Of a stretch of 64,000 bases of DNA, positions 10,085 to 23,118 are shown piece by piece. The stretch's first letter is position 1; every line of letters begins with the position of its first letter. The notes under the pieces are model-generated. The model ran no database searches. It worked only from the letters and a program-made list of their open reading frames with translations, and was not told the DNA's origin. The position numbers and the translations under genes are program-made. The DNA comes from Pycnopodia helianthoides (taxonomy: Eukaryota; Echinodermata; Asteroidea; Forcipulatida; Asteriidae), in the NCBI GenBank assembly GCA_032158295.1, contig CM063246.1:15473168-15537167 (forward strand), written 5' to 3'.

Positions 10085-11081
10085 TGTCTGAGGCATATGC
10101 CAAAGTCATTTCACCTGATGGTGAGCTAGAAGAGTTTGAAATTTAAGCAAGAGTCTTGAAGGGAGATATACTTTCTCCATTGCTTTTCATTATGGTGCTA
10201 GACTAGTGGATCCTGTCAAGCTATCCCCACTGATAAGACCAGAGAGCTGGGGTTTAGAATAAAACCAAGACAATCCAGAACTGAAAAGGAGACAATTACC
10301 GACCTGGGCTTTGCAGATGACCTGCCACTTCTCTCATGTACAATTGAGCAAGCACAAAAGCTTCTACTAGCACTTGAAAAGGAGGCAGAGAAGGTTTGAC
10401 TCAAAATCAATGCCAAGAAGAAGAAACAAAATATTGAGCTTCAATAAAGATTTGATGCAAAACCATGAATGGTAACGGGCTCCAACCACTCAATGATTTC
10501 AAATACCTGGGAGCTTGTATAGCAGAAGAGACCAAACATGGCAGGCCATCAACAAGTTGCACAAGATATGGAAATCAAAACTCCCTGATCAAACAAAAAA
10601 GTTTTCCAGACATTATCAAGCCAGATCCATTCTGCAGCTCTGAAACATAGACCCTAACCAAACAGCTGGAAAAAAGCATGGATAGGTATTATACCAGACT
10701 CCTTAAGGCTGCGTTTGACATAAGCTGGAAGCAGAAGACATCTAACCAGCAACTTAAAGTTATCTTCCCAAGATATCCACAAAAGTGAGAGAGCACCGAC
10801 TATGCGCAGCAGGCCACAACATTGCAATCAAGACAAAGCAGCTAACAAATTCATTCTCTGGGAACCAAAACGTGTTACTTACAACTACTGGCACACCGCA
10901 TAAAATCTACAAGATCTACTTGAAGATACATGCAGTAATTGAAAGTGTCTCCGAGTTAAAAAACCCTCATGAAAGACAGAAATGTCTGGAGAACTTGCTG
11001 CCGGGAAGTCACACCACCTGAATGGTCTCTATCATCACAGAGGATGATGGTTGACCAGGGTCAAAATGATGATGATGATAA
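10085..11081 (+). pseudogene. Degenerate non-LTR retrotransposon reverse transcriptase, 5'-truncated
   Basis: Fragments in shifting frames read VLKGDILSPLLFIMVL, then LGFRIKPRQSRTEKE, then LGFADDLPLLS with the catalytic F-A-D-D box at 10310-10321. These are followed by DFKYLGACIAEETK, WQAINKLHKIWKSKLPD and SETWTLTKQLEKSMDRYY. This order (QGD-like block, FADD, the FKYLG block, then a C-terminal ETW region) is the classic non-LTR reverse transcriptase layout. Several in-frame stops and frameshifts are visible, for example just before VLKGD. The N-terminal part, including any endonuclease, is absent. The 3' end is a short (ATG)n tail near 11066-11080, as in RTE-like elements. It is dead as a gene. 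Confidence 0.85.
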
Positions 11082-12428
11082 ACATATCTCAGTTGAACCA
11101 GCTGTATCATATGTACTGTATATATGACCTTTAATGTCATTTTATCAGAAAACTCTGACAAGATATCAAAATGTGTCTTGGTTGTTGGTAAACAGCTCGC
11201 TTGAAACAGTTTTACTCAAATGATAAAAAGAAAATTCAAATCTTACAGCATTCTACCCCTTTAGACTAGAGAGAACGCTGCCATCACATTAACATTTTAA
11301 CCTCAGAAAGGATGCTTTCTATTTATTAAATAGATAGCGTGCTCTCTACAGTTGATTAATTTTGAAAGCAGGTACATGTTAATGGATTTAAACAACCCTT
11401 TTACTCATCCCCTCCCCCCATTAAATCCAATTCCTAAGTGAAGCAATCAGCCCTGCATGTGATCAAGCAGAATAACTCAACAAGGAATTGATGGGTTTAG
11501 ATCATAATAATAATAAGTGCACTGTGTTAATGGATGTTCTTTAGCGTCAGTTGTGTGTACTCACTTAGCCATGGTCCATAAACATAGCTCATCATTGTAC
11601 TCCAAGATGACAGAACTGACACTATAGCTGGAGCTGATTGTCATATGACTTGATAATGATGATGAGGAGACAAGAGGACAAATTGTCGTGCTTGACACCT
11701 GTCCCGTTCTCTCGTTTATATTTCAAAGTACTAAATAATCCAAAGCTCACTGTGATCAATATTCATGACCCCATACTGGCACACACCTACATCGCAGTTG
11801 TTTGGTGTTGAGCAAGCCCTGCATATGGGGATAGTCCACTTCTTCTCACAGGTTGACCCTTCTGATAATAGCTGCTGGAATATGCTGTCGTTGCGCTCAC
11901 ATTTCCAAAGTTTTTTTTGACTGTATGGTGAGCCAAACTGAGCATTTAATCTTAGCTCAATAGTAACATATCCATTGTCCTCTCAAAGCATTACATTCAC
12001 AAGCTTCTTCTGTACAACACTGGCCCACAATAGAGATACTGGGGTGCATTCAAACTAACCATTTATTGAACCCCTAGCATAGCCTTCATATTGATCTTGC
12101 CCACACAGCAGACACAGGTATTTGGTGACTGGAGACAGCAAAGTTTATAACACCACTTCCCCTTTGAAAGCTCAATAAGATAAGTTCCATATAGATCATA
12201 CTGTTTCCTAATTCTTACCATCAGCAGGTCCTTTCTCTATGGTCTTACCCCTTGAGGGAGATGAAAAACAGTTGATGTGGTACATATTTTGTTTAGTGTA
12301 TCAAAAAGTTTGTTTTGAAGGGGCTTACAAAATATTACCTGTTGATGTTTGAACATCAATTAGCCATGTTATATAAAAACAAATTGCTTTTTTAAGTTAT
12401 GGACTTTGATTTTTACTTCTTGGTCTTG
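11082..12428. other. No supported gene
   Basis: No repeat or exon was recognised. Confidence 0.4.
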
Positions 12429-12459
12429 AGTCAAAGACCAAGACTCTTGGTCTTTGACT
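12429..12459. repeat. Short perfect hairpin
   Basis: GTCAAAGACCAAG at 12430-12442 and its exact complement at 12446-12458 are separated by ACT. Adjacent sequence repeats CTTGGTCTT, suggesting local template-switch duplication. The three-base loop is too tight for a typical microRNA precursor. Confidence 0.7.
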
Positions 12460-13139
12460 TCCATGTCTCATATATATAAATCATTTCATTGTATAATTAC
12501 TTTTTCAGTTATTTTATGTTTAAAGCTTACCTTTATTTAATGGGTCCAGAGATCTTTCAGCTGAATCTGAATAAAACACAACAAAAAGATAAGACAATCT
12601 ATCAACAAAATATACTTTATTAGTATGAATGAAATGAATGACATAAAGAATACTACTGATTATGGAGTGATTTAAAAACAGGTTAAGCTGTCTTCAAAAC
12701 TACAACTTGACATGGATCAGCAACAGACACCAACCGATATAACTGGGACTGATGCTATAAAACATTTGTGTGATTCCAGACAAAACCAGCTTCTGGACGA
12801 CAAATGGTCCTTTTGCGAACTCGGCCTAAGCTATGAACAATGTTGAAATGTCAACTTATACATGTGTTTGTATATAAACCAATGTCCCATTAAATTAACA
12901 AAGTGAACAAAGTAAGCTCATGCTGGACACCTCATATTTCAAGCATAAGTTTTAAAAAGTTGAATTCAAAAAGAAGCTTAGAATGATAATTAATTGTTAG
13001 GTTTTGTGGAAGTTTGGGCAATTTATGTAATTTTTGGGCATGACAGAATAAAGGCACTTCCACAGCTTCTAATTGCTTTAATGATTTATTTCTTGAACAT
13101 TTGATTATTATTTATTGTCTCAATGTGACAAAACCATCC
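12460..13139. other. No supported gene
   Basis: AT-rich sequence with nothing recognisable. Confidence 0.4.
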
Positions 13140-13775
13140 AGGCACACTAAGTACTTTTTCCAGTGACAAAAGGCTGTAAGCAATAAAATGGCTACTGAAA
13201 AAAAGGTGGCATACTTTAACATTTTTGAAGCTAGTGTTTTTTTATATATATATTTTTTTATGAGATATCACCTAACTCACAAGGCCGAACAGCCACTCAA
13301 GGTGAGGGCTACACACTTAACTGATTTGGGCTGTTGACCCAAATCAACTGACACCAGAGGCACGTTGCCACCTACTCCTGGGGCTGAAACAGGGTTACCC
13401 CCTTCACAGTCCGTAAGGATGTAGGCATGGGTATCATCCACTAGGAGCCTGGCTGGTAGAGCAGAATGCACTACCTTTCATACTTTTTACAAAGCAATTA
13501 TGGTTAAGTACCTTGCCTTACCGGGATTCGAACCCACACTGTGCTGCTGACAACACCAGAGCTTGGGTTCGGTGAACTAGACCACTCGGCCACGACACGC
13601 CACAAAAGTGTTACACCAAAGAGATCATTTTTGCTAGTATTACACCAAAGAGATGGTTTTCCCATTCCCATGCAGAGTTTAACCTTCCTATGATGACTTT
13701 ATGAATGGCAGAAAACTGATCAAACTTTCAAACTCAGTTGTCTTAAAACACAATTTTGCACATTAACTGCATACG
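13140..13775 (-). repeat. Copy of the 9-kb repeat, split by a SINE
   Basis: The reverse complement of 13620-13775 aligns with 8970-9060 (shared TTAATGTGCAAAATTGTGTTT and CATCTCTTTGG). The stretch 13140-13225 is similar to 9207-9275 read forward, which is the right arm of that inverted repeat; equivalently, its reverse complement matches the left arm. The SINE at 13234-13602 separates the two halves. That ordering shows the SINE inserted into an existing repeat. Confidence 0.7.
13234..13602 (-). repeat. tRNA-derived SINE-B head with a different body
   Basis: Read on the minus strand it begins GGCGTGTCGTGGCCGAGTGG, a type-2 tRNA-like head. It has box B GGGTTCGAATCCCGG near 13527-13541. The body includes CCTACATCCTTACGGACTGT and a hairpin, TGATTTGGG/CCCAAATCA around CTGTTGA. 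It ends in a T/A-rich tail at 13234-13260. The body differs from the SINE-B copies at 1.9, 59.0 and 61.7 kb, so one tRNA head type is joined to two bodies. Confidence 0.8.
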
Positions 13776-14054
13776 CCCTTTCTCCAACTTTTCGTTACGT
13801 CCTTCTTCCATGCACACAACGAAGAACACTTGTGTTGGAGACTCAAAGTGCACTTATATTTCTAAACAATTCCAATCCTGAGGTACAGCTGCCATACTGT
13901 ACCTCCCTGCGACTATACATTCACAGCACAACAAAACTTGCTTGGCAAGATCAGATTTGGAGCAATTTCTGATGAGGGGATGAGAAAAAAAAAATCAATG
14001 GACATCTTGAGTTATGGAAATTCATTAAAGCTTGTCGACCTGTACCAACAGTAA
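13776..14054. other. No supported gene
   Basis: Nothing recognised apart from possible extension of the repeat ending at 13775. Confidence 0.4.
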
Positions 14055-14175
14055 CAAGCGTGCCGCGGGAAAAAGCTAGCGCCAGGAACAATGAGGAAGA
14101 GCGGGCGGTTCACCTGCCTGCTGGTCACATAAATGGCAAGACATGGCGCCAGGTAATGCACTGTCATTAACGTAG
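14055..14175. other. GC-richer island, possible conserved non-coding element
   Basis: This block contains several CpGs and E-box-like CACCTG/CAGGTA words in otherwise AT-rich sequence (GTGCCGCGGG, AGCGGGCGG, CATGGCGCCAGG). It has no long open frame and no repeat relatives in the window. A regulatory role is inferred from composition alone. Confidence 0.25.
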
Positions 14176-16627
14176 GGGGTTTATTCACCTGGTATTTCTC
14201 AGCTGCAGGGGATGGGAAGCTACCATCCTATGGGTGTAGTAGAGTAGTACTAGTGTTTGCCCAGCTAATGCACCTTGCCAACCACCTAAGTAAATAGTAT
14301 TTTCCTGAGATACTCTCTGGCTCACCTTCAACACTTCTAGGGCATTTTCCCAGGTTTTTAAAATACTGATTATTATTTAAAGAGAATCAGCAGAAATATC
14401 AAGCTTGCAATTCAGCACTTTGCATAATTTTGCGTAAACTGAGCTCAAGCAAACTACACATCCTTTCTGTCACAAAAGTCTCCTTAAAAAAATGCAAGCT
14501 GTCGGAGTGTCTGAAAAGGTTAACTGGGCATGATGCTACTTGCTATCACATTGGGGGACAGTGGGGGTTAGTTTTTGTGTTCATCACTGCTCGTCATTAT
14601 AAAAACTTAATTGGCTCATTCAATTTCTCACAGTCACTTGACAGCTGTTATATTTAGCCTTCAGACCAAAGTATGCATACTGGAACCAATCTAATAAGTA
14701 TTTAGTTCTTCTGTACTTATCATTAATTCGACTGCCAATATGACCAATTCTAGCAATCTAAATAATTACAAGTTCAACGTCAATTTAAAACAGTGAAAAT
14801 AAAAACAAAGATGTAGAATAACTATCAGGGTTCTCCCCAGGATTTTCCAAAACTGTGGGCATTTTTGCAGAAATAACTGCACCCCCATCTCTAGCACAGC
14901 GAACCGGTGAGGTTTTACTTTGTGAAGCCAAGTTGAGTTTCTACAAACTTTTTAGTCTCCTTTTGAAGCGACCATTTTTTTCTCCTGGCATGGCCCATAA
15001 AAACAAACTGGGAACCTGTCAGTGCTTTAGTTTTTAAAAGGTAATCAACTTCTGCTTAATAATGTGCTTAGCAATGTTTGAACGATACTAGCAGCTTGGT
15101 AAAAATTAAGCATTATAAACATAAAAGATGACTGTCACATGTTGTACCACACAGCGTGATCTGACAGTGCTGAATTAGTACAAATTATCTCAAGCCTTTC
15201 TAGGATGTTCAATTACTTAACTTGATTACTGGCATCATTTGTCACTTGTAATGCTGGCTACCCACAAGGGGAATTATCCAACACCTCAGTCAATGATATA
15301 TATTTGCTTTGAAATATTCTGATATCGAATTTATAATCTCAGTAGAATCTCTCTAATTAGCTCTTGGTCAAGTAAGTTTTCATTCCTAAAACTTTGAGCT
15401 TCTAGAGTTAAAATTATCATGAGGTTTGAGTTTCAGTGGGATTAAGCAGATGATTTTCCTAGCAAACCATTTAAACATGATATATTTTTTTGCTTGTTTA
15501 CAATGATGATACTGACAGGGAAATGTTTGTTCAAAGCTAAGAAATTGACTCATTTGCCATTTGGCAAGATTCTTGAATACAGATTATTGTATTATTGACA
15601 ACAGTTGAGCAAGGGGCATCAAAATAGCAGACGTAAGATGTGAAGCAGTATAAACTATGCATTGCAAAGGCTCTTTCATCAAGCCAAAATGATTAAAAAT
15701 GAATGTGTTGTTATGGACAGAGATACTTGAGCTCATTAACACCCCAATTAATAGTTAATGAGGGACTGTACCTTGGAAGAAAGAATATAATTGTCAGAAT
15801 TGACATGCTATGGGCAGGTAATAACATCTAAATATTGAAACAGACTATTAAGTTTTGATGTATCCATCTTTCTGGAACTGAGGCAATAATGGCATTGTAC
15901 ACAATTGAGTAATACATTCAAGGTTAGAAGCTACTCAACATCAGTGTACACTAGTTCAATCATCCAATCATCATGGAGCAATTGCCGTTATAAAGCTAGT
16001 AATAACAAAAAGGGCATTTCCATCAGTTATTGCATCGTTCTCATTTAATCATTCATTTGGTGATTAACACTGAACGCCTTGATAAGCACACCGTGCTGAA
16101 TGAATGCAGTATACACACAATGTCATCATATACAAGTACTTTCTCCAGGAATTGTACAGTAGATAAATTATTAATTGCTTGCATAAAAAAAACATATGGT
16201 TGGTCATATATCACTACATAAAATGTTTTACATTTTAAATCTGAAACAGTGAAAGCTTACTTAGTATGAATGAAGTTAACACAGAAACCTGAGAAGATTT
16301 CATCTTTATGAAATTATATTTTTATAGCAAAGATTGTGTTTCAACCCAAGGCACTACCATTAATATTCAAATTTAAAAAGTACTCTATTGATTTGACTTA
16401 CTCAACAGGCAACTGTTAAACACTGTTTTCATCTTAAAAACCAATATACCCATTTACTCATTTATACTCATTTAATGATTGGAAATTGTATAACATTGAT
16501 CAGAGGATTTTGAAAAAACAAACAAATGTAGTGTTAAGTAGCTCAATGTATGTTGGTAGAAGCAACAGCCATCTTGAAAAAATATTTTTCTTTAACAGCA
16601 CCATACCAAGTTAATGATAAAGGCCTT
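14176..16627. other. No supported gene
   Basis: Long AT-rich stretch. Only a degenerate CAGGGTTCTCCCCAGGATTT word at 14827 recalls other old repeat fragments in the window. Confidence 0.45.
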
Positions 16628-16840
16628 GTAGTTGAACAACTGTTTTGGCTCAGAGGTTTTTTCCCTACTTATCATTATCAACTCTGAGGACCCCAATTCA
16701 AATCCCAGACTGGGGCCTTCTTTTGGATTGTCTTTCAGTTCCTGCCCGAGTGCTTGGGTTGTTGGCATATTTGGGATTTTCCTCCCATATGTAAAACATC
16801 CTCTCTACAAAGGTATCTTCAGACCTACGTGTTACAAGGC
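16628..16840 (+). repeat. tRNA-derived SINE-C, degenerate copy 1
   Basis: A box-B-like AATTCAAATCCCAGACTGGG at 16692-16711 is followed by CCTGCCCGAGTGCTTGGG and GGGATTTTCCTCCCATATG. The same order, including TTTCCCTCCCACAT, is read on the minus strand at 53.9-54.0 kb. Box A is poorly preserved. Confidence 0.55.
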
Positions 16841-19800
16841 TATTATCACTTATAAATAAGGGTCCCTGGTTTCATTACAGAAATACATAATCAAATCAAA
16901 ACAGTCAACACTCTGGGTATCTGGTTTAACCACACCAATGAAAACGTTTCTATATTTCCACAGAATTCCACAAGATTTGATACATTAACCATGAGTTTCC
17001 ATAGCTAGTCTGAATTGGCTTGTTTATTTTGCTATATCATCAGTTTACATACATAAAACACAATGAACAAACACATATGGGGCTCCTAACCCTTTTTTGT
17101 TCTGCAGTTACTGCCAGGGGGTAGGCCAGGATTCAATCAATGAATATTAATTAAAATTGCACCACTTACAACCATATGGACTTATTTCAGACAAACACTG
17201 ACCACATAAAAATACAGAAATATCGGCATTTTAAAATAAACAGAGAGGCTTATTGTCAAGAAAAATTAATTAAGAGGAATCAATTACCCGAACTCAGTCG
17301 ATAATACATTTGATTATTTAGATCTCTTGCAGACTCAAAACAGGTGCAAGAACAAGATATTATTACCAAACTATTATTAGATGGATTGTGTATAACAATG
17401 TTTATGAGAGTAGTACAGCTTGAGTTAAGAGAGCCACTAAGATTGACAGTCCCATGTTGATTTCATATTGATAATGACGCACTAATCCTCTAGGATACAC
17501 ACCTAGTGATATGATACTTGCTTCAGTTTCAACCATAATAATAACAACAATAACTTCAATTTAGTGAATGTTCTCCATAGTTTATGTGATAATGATTTTT
17601 GTAATAATGATTTATTGTCTAACAAAAAATGTTTCAGGTTTGTCACTGAATTAAATAAAGATTTTTTTGCTGAAATCTTTGTACTGGACAAGGATTCCCT
17701 GCACTTTGGAGGAATCAATCATGAATGACGGAATCAAGGAGACTGACCTACTTCTTTCTAAAAGGTCTCAAACCCATACAATTACCACCTGTTATTTTAC
17801 TAAACTGGTTTTACATTTAACTTTTTGGCAGACACTTACAAAGTAGACAGGCATTTTTGTGATGGAGCAACTTAATTCAAAAACCAAGTATTGTATGTTT
17901 AAAGAAGGTTGTCTGGTAGTGGTACAATTCATTGACACAAATCTGAACTTAGTGCAATCAGCATCCTGACATCACAACTGACTCACACTAATCTTGATGA
18001 ATGAAGTACACCAATCAGTCTCATCCGTTATGGTTGGTTGATTTGGATAGATGGATGATGCAGACAGTTGCAGTGGAGGACTGTCAGGATAGAGAATTGA
18101 TAACAAGTAGGAGAAAAGAAGTGCACAGGACAGGATGGTGGATGGTGACAGATTAATGTCAATTTTAACATCCTATCAAAATAACTGATTATAATAAGAA
18201 CTTGGTTTCTGAGATATCTTGTCTTCACGATAATCCAATCATTAATTGATGAAAATTTGGCAAATTTGCAATATATTTGATTTACCTTTAATGTTCATGT
18301 TTTTATTTACAGTTCATTTTCTTATCTGTTATTTTTATATAAATTGTTATGGTACATCTACGCTATTTGTTTTACAACCAGATGTGAGGCAGCAGGTCTA
18401 CAGATCACAGTAATTGCTTTGCTTTTGGTTATCCAAGCCCATCTGGAAGTATTGTTGTATTGTTTTGTATTGTTGTGATGGCTGAATAAATAACAATAAT
18501 AACAATAACAATAATTTCCGACCATCTCCAAAGTTGTAATGAACATTGGAAAACATATGGCTGCATTACAGAGCATATGAAGCTGATTTTAGCTTCTTGT
18601 ATATCATGCAAATTTAACTATACCATTGAGTTATTGGTCACTTCTATAAAATAAGCTTTAATAACACGGATTGTGTACCCCAAAGCTCTATTATGTTTTG
18701 TATCAATTTAATCCTTGTTGTTGTAGAACTATACATTTAAACAAGGCAACACAGCAAACTGAGAGAGCTAGCTAAGCACGTGGCAATCAAAAGAAGCAAA
18801 GAGAGGTCCCTAGAACACTTTACCCATGGATCCTCTAGCTACCAGCATCCACAGATGGCTCAATCCCACAGAAACCTAGGCATGTGACAGACCAGCTGGT
18901 ATTGTCACCACTATTGATCCAGTCCTGGCAGTGTAAACCCAGCCTCTAATGAAGGTGCATGTACGCTGTAGCATTGACCACACATGGTTATCGAATCTAT
19001 GGATCGTTATGGTGGAGGAGAATCGATCAGCATGGTGCATCGCCCCCACACTTATCATAAAAAAACAGACGGCTCTACCAACTCGGCTATTCATTATTAT
19101 TAGCAGGAAAACTTCCAAATGAATAAAATGGATCAATTGTATTAAACAGTAACAATCTTAGCAGTTTGTTATAAGCGATTCACAGGACTGTTCAAAGCAT
19201 GGGAAATACAAATTGAGGCGAAAATTGATATGGGAGAAACCAAAGGGGACTTGTGTTGATGGAAGGAGGAAGTGATGTGAGAGGATTATTCAAAGTACAA
19301 AAAATAGGCATTGCAAAAGTGGTTGGTTATACTTTTTATAGACTGAAATAAGGAACATGTGTAGTGTACACTCCCTTTGCTCCACCTCCGATCAGTGAAT
19401 TCTACCAGGTGGTGCATACACACACCATAATGAGTTCCCTCAGCTCTCCATCCATTGACAAGCAAGAGTAGTTATTGCAAAATGGATTGCTAGCTGTTTA
19501 CAAAAGACAGCCCCAAACTGATATTATTACTGATTGAGTGGTAACTATTACAGGCAAGCTGAGAACCAACACATATGTGGGCCTTGGTGTTTTACAAGCA
19601 CTAGCTGGTAAACATGCCAATACCCTTGGCTCTGTCTGTATTAATGGTATGGGGGCCTGGACAACTAACACATCCAAAAAACTTACTCCAGCTTATGTTA
19701 ACATAAAATTAAATGTGTCAATGAATTTTAGATAGCTTAATCGTCTACAAACTAAAAACAAAAAGGGGAAAAATACCTCATCCTCTTTTGGCATGGAAAT

Positions 19801-20198
19801 GAACTACATATTGATCACACTAATCTTTTCTGTTTCTGTTGTTTTCTTTGTCCAACCCCATATTATTACAAGTTAATTGTGTTTCAAAATGTCTGTTTTA
19901 TGTGATAATTATTAAAATGTGTTATATTGCCAGTCACCTGGCCTATGAGATAATACTTCAGTGTAGACCAAGTAGATAACCTTGTTTTATATTTTCCTTT
20001 TTAAAGTAAAGTACAAGGAAATGAATTAATTTTCTTTCTTTCTCTGACACATTTCTCCTTTTGCAATTCTGTAATAAACGAGATGCATTTAGAAAAACAT
20101 TAATTTTTCAGTCTGCAATGGCCTGTAATGTATTTTACTTTATTTTAAGAAACATTGAAAACATGTCTTTTTTTCACCAAGGACACATAATTTCTTCT
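16841..20198. other. No supported gene
   Basis: Contains a small (AAC/AAT)n patch at about 18485-18515. No exon with adequate splice signals was found by eye. Confidence 0.45.
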
Positions 20199-20465
20199 TT
20201 AAAGGCAGTGGATACTTTTGGTAATTACTCAAGCAATACATTACCAGAAAAAACTTAATTGGTAAGGAGCACCTGAGAGCTGCTGATAGTATAAAACATT
20301 GTGAGAAACGACGTAATGAAGTAATGTAGTTTTTGAGAAAGAGGTAATTTCTCACTAAAATATTTGAATCTGAGAAAGGCTTCAGGCATGGTTTGTTATA
20401 TGTTGTGATACACTGAGTGAGGATACTAGTCTTTGACAACTACCAAAAGTATATCCTGCCTTTAA
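20199..20465. mobile_element. TTAA-flanked MITE, family M2 copy 1
   Basis: TTAA at 20199-20202 and 20462-20465 bound a 259-bp element. It begins AGGCAGTGGATACTTTTGGT and ends with ACCAAAAGTATATCCTGCCT, an imperfect inverted repeat. The interior GTATAAAACATTGTGAGAAA and TTTGTTATATGTTGTGATAC resemble an abundant echinoderm MITE as I remember it. The element at 51670-51986 belongs to the same broad type. Confidence 0.85.
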
Positions 20466-20840
20466 TATTTTCAAAACTATTCAGTTTGCATTTACATCAC
20501 ATTGGGACCATGGAGTGCTTGACAGACCATATTTTCTTATAACAGTCTAGACTGGTTATAAAAAAAACCCAAACATAGTCTTAACATTTTAGCCATCTGC
20601 TTTGTGATAAAAGAGCTTCTGTAAACAGCTTTTAATAAGTACATTTATATACAGCACACACAGATACTTGATTGGAAGAACACGCATCAAGTTTCTTCCT
20701 TTATTTTGCCATACATGTATACTTCCGCAACGCTCCAAAACTTAATATAGGAGTCCTATATGGATCATTATATGACCCTTCTGATGCTTCGCAGCGTTGT
20801 TTCCAAAATAACTGTTGACCTACCTGTTTATCCAAGCGAG

Positions 20841-20947
20841 GCAAGGTCATGTAATGGTGGACAAGGTCATGTAATGGTGGACAAGGTCATGTAATGGTGG
20901 ACAAGGTCATGTAATGGTGGACAAGGTCATGTAATGGTGGACAAGGT
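20841..20947 (+). repeat. 20-bp minisatellite, five units plus a partial unit
   Basis: ACAAGGTCATGTAATGGTGG is repeated head to tail at 20841, 20861, 20881, 20901 and 20921. Only the first unit differs, by one base, and a partial unit follows at 20941-20947. Each unit carries AAGGTCA, the nuclear-receptor half-site core. A complementary TGACCT lies just upstream at 20816-20821. The 20-bp period is not a multiple of three, so it does not encode a protein repeat. Confidence 0.95.
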
Positions 20948-23118
20948 TGGTGTCTACATGGAGTCATCCACATTGTTAAGAAGTTTTTTTATAGAATTTT
21001 CAGAGTGCGGGTGGACAAGTTTCTGTGACTGTTTTGCTAGTTTTGTTGTTAATTTTTTTTCAAATGACAAGGATCTATGTGCGAGTTTTATAAAACCAAT
21101 ATTGAAAGCAATGTCTCAGAATATAATCATTCGGTGAAATAGAATATTATCATTCGGTGAAATCTGGCTTTCCCATTTCACTCGGCATTGCCTCATGAAA
21201 TGGATTTGTCCAGCCTTCACCTCATAATTATATTCTGCGACAATGCACACATATGTATCCAGTATTTGTATAATATTTCTAATTCCATTCAGATTGTTGT
21301 TAAAACAAGATACTCTGGAAGATCTGGCAAACAGTTTATCAAGTTTAATCAGACTGAGCTTACCCTCAAAATTACATTTTACCTTGTTTTATATGGAATG
21401 CTTTGTTTAAATTAAGATGTTTTAATAATCCATATCTTTCATCATGATTAATAGGGCCTACTTATTTTTCTGTTTCCTTTAAAAAAAAAAGTAAAAATGG
21501 TTCAAAGGTTGCGTTTATTGTCTATTAAGCTAGTACAATGGTGAGTGATCACAATTAATATCCATGTTTCATAGATTCATAAATCTGTTGCTTGGTTACT
21601 TTTTGGAGAGTTTGTTTTTCTGATCTACCAAGTATGTTCCAGTCTTCACCTTCCACTTGGAACTTAAAGGAACCCTGCATCAGTCCCCTATCTCTATTTG
21701 ATTGTAAAACCTCTGAGCATTCTTATCTCTCTACCCTTACCTTTTTGAGATCCCAGTTCATAATGAATTACAGTAGAACCGTCCAAATAAGGAAAGTGGG
21801 CCGAGTGCACACACACTGTGAGTTATCTTTGAGAGGCAATACTATTTTGAATAAGTATGATAACTTGCAGTAAGAAGATATATATGTAGACAGGTTTGAA
21901 TCAAAACCCACTCCATGCACTGTAAGCTTTCATATACTAGAACTTTTATCAAGGAAGGACGATTTGGCATTCAAGACAAAATTAAATTTACATATGCAAA
22001 TTGATTTTAATTAGTTCCCATTCTTATTTCACGTTCATGTTAGACAAGGTACATTGGTGGGTATGGTTGCTACAACTGAATCCACCAGTAGTAGGGGTAA
22101 ATCAGGTCACTTGGTGGACAAAGCAGTGTGTGAGATACAAGCTAGGCTCTGTCTGGCCACTCAACTGTAGCTTGCATTCAATCTTTGATTACAATGCACA
22201 GCTGCTACAGCTGGTCCAATATGCTATGATTTGGGGGTCTTTCCTACTGAAAAAAAATTAATTATTAAATGTATCGCATCAGGAAACGGTAGTAGGCAAC
22301 TTTGATTTAAATATTAATTCACAGGAATATATCAAGAATATGTTAAATGAATACAATGCTGTCTGTATTTGACAACTAAACAAAGCGGGGGATTTGTTTT
22401 AAAATGTGCACAATCATATTTCTTCCTTCATCATATTAGATTTGAACTTCTCTGGCCATTTGGCAGAGTTGTTTGTTACCTGTAATGATATCTCATAAGT
22501 GGACTTTAATGATATTCTATTCCGAGTCAAATAACAATAAACAAGAACTATCAAGTGAAATGAAAAATGTAATTTTCTACTGCACCTTATCTTTCAAGAA
22601 CAAAAATAAACGTATCTCCCACACAAAAATAAGGCCAACTATCAATGTAGTTGTATGCAACCTTAAAGGTAATAAAGCAAACAAATTTTCTCTGTATGGT
22701 TTGAAACTCTTTTACAAAAATTAGTTTACTTTGTTGAACTTGATGCTATCATCTTTCATCTTTACTGGGCCAAAATGTCATTTTGAAACAACAACACTTG
22801 ACATAAGATCCATTTCCAGCATATGTTCCAGGTACATTTCAAACAACTGTGCCAAACACCTTGCAATGTTTCATATTCTAACCATTCATGATTCAGTTTT
22901 CCATTCTACATGTTTTCTGTTAATGTAAACTCGATAACCAGAAATCCCATGGTATTTCAATTATTTCTCATACAGAGAACAGAAGGTCATTTGAAAAGGT
23001 TTTCCAAAAATGCCAGAGATAATTTACATCCTTCCTAAAACAGTGACACTTTCAACCCTACACCATCTTGATCAAACAAGCCAAGTGCTGTTTAGTGTTA
23101 GGAGCTTTAGGAAAGCAA
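20948..23118. other. No supported gene
   Basis: A small direct duplication of TCATTCGGTGAAAT occurs at 21123-21163. Otherwise nothing was recognised. Confidence 0.4.

Noticed and set aside
20841..20947. CRISPR-like array
   Set aside because: The 20-bp units are directly adjacent with no spacers, and the sequence context is eukaryotic.
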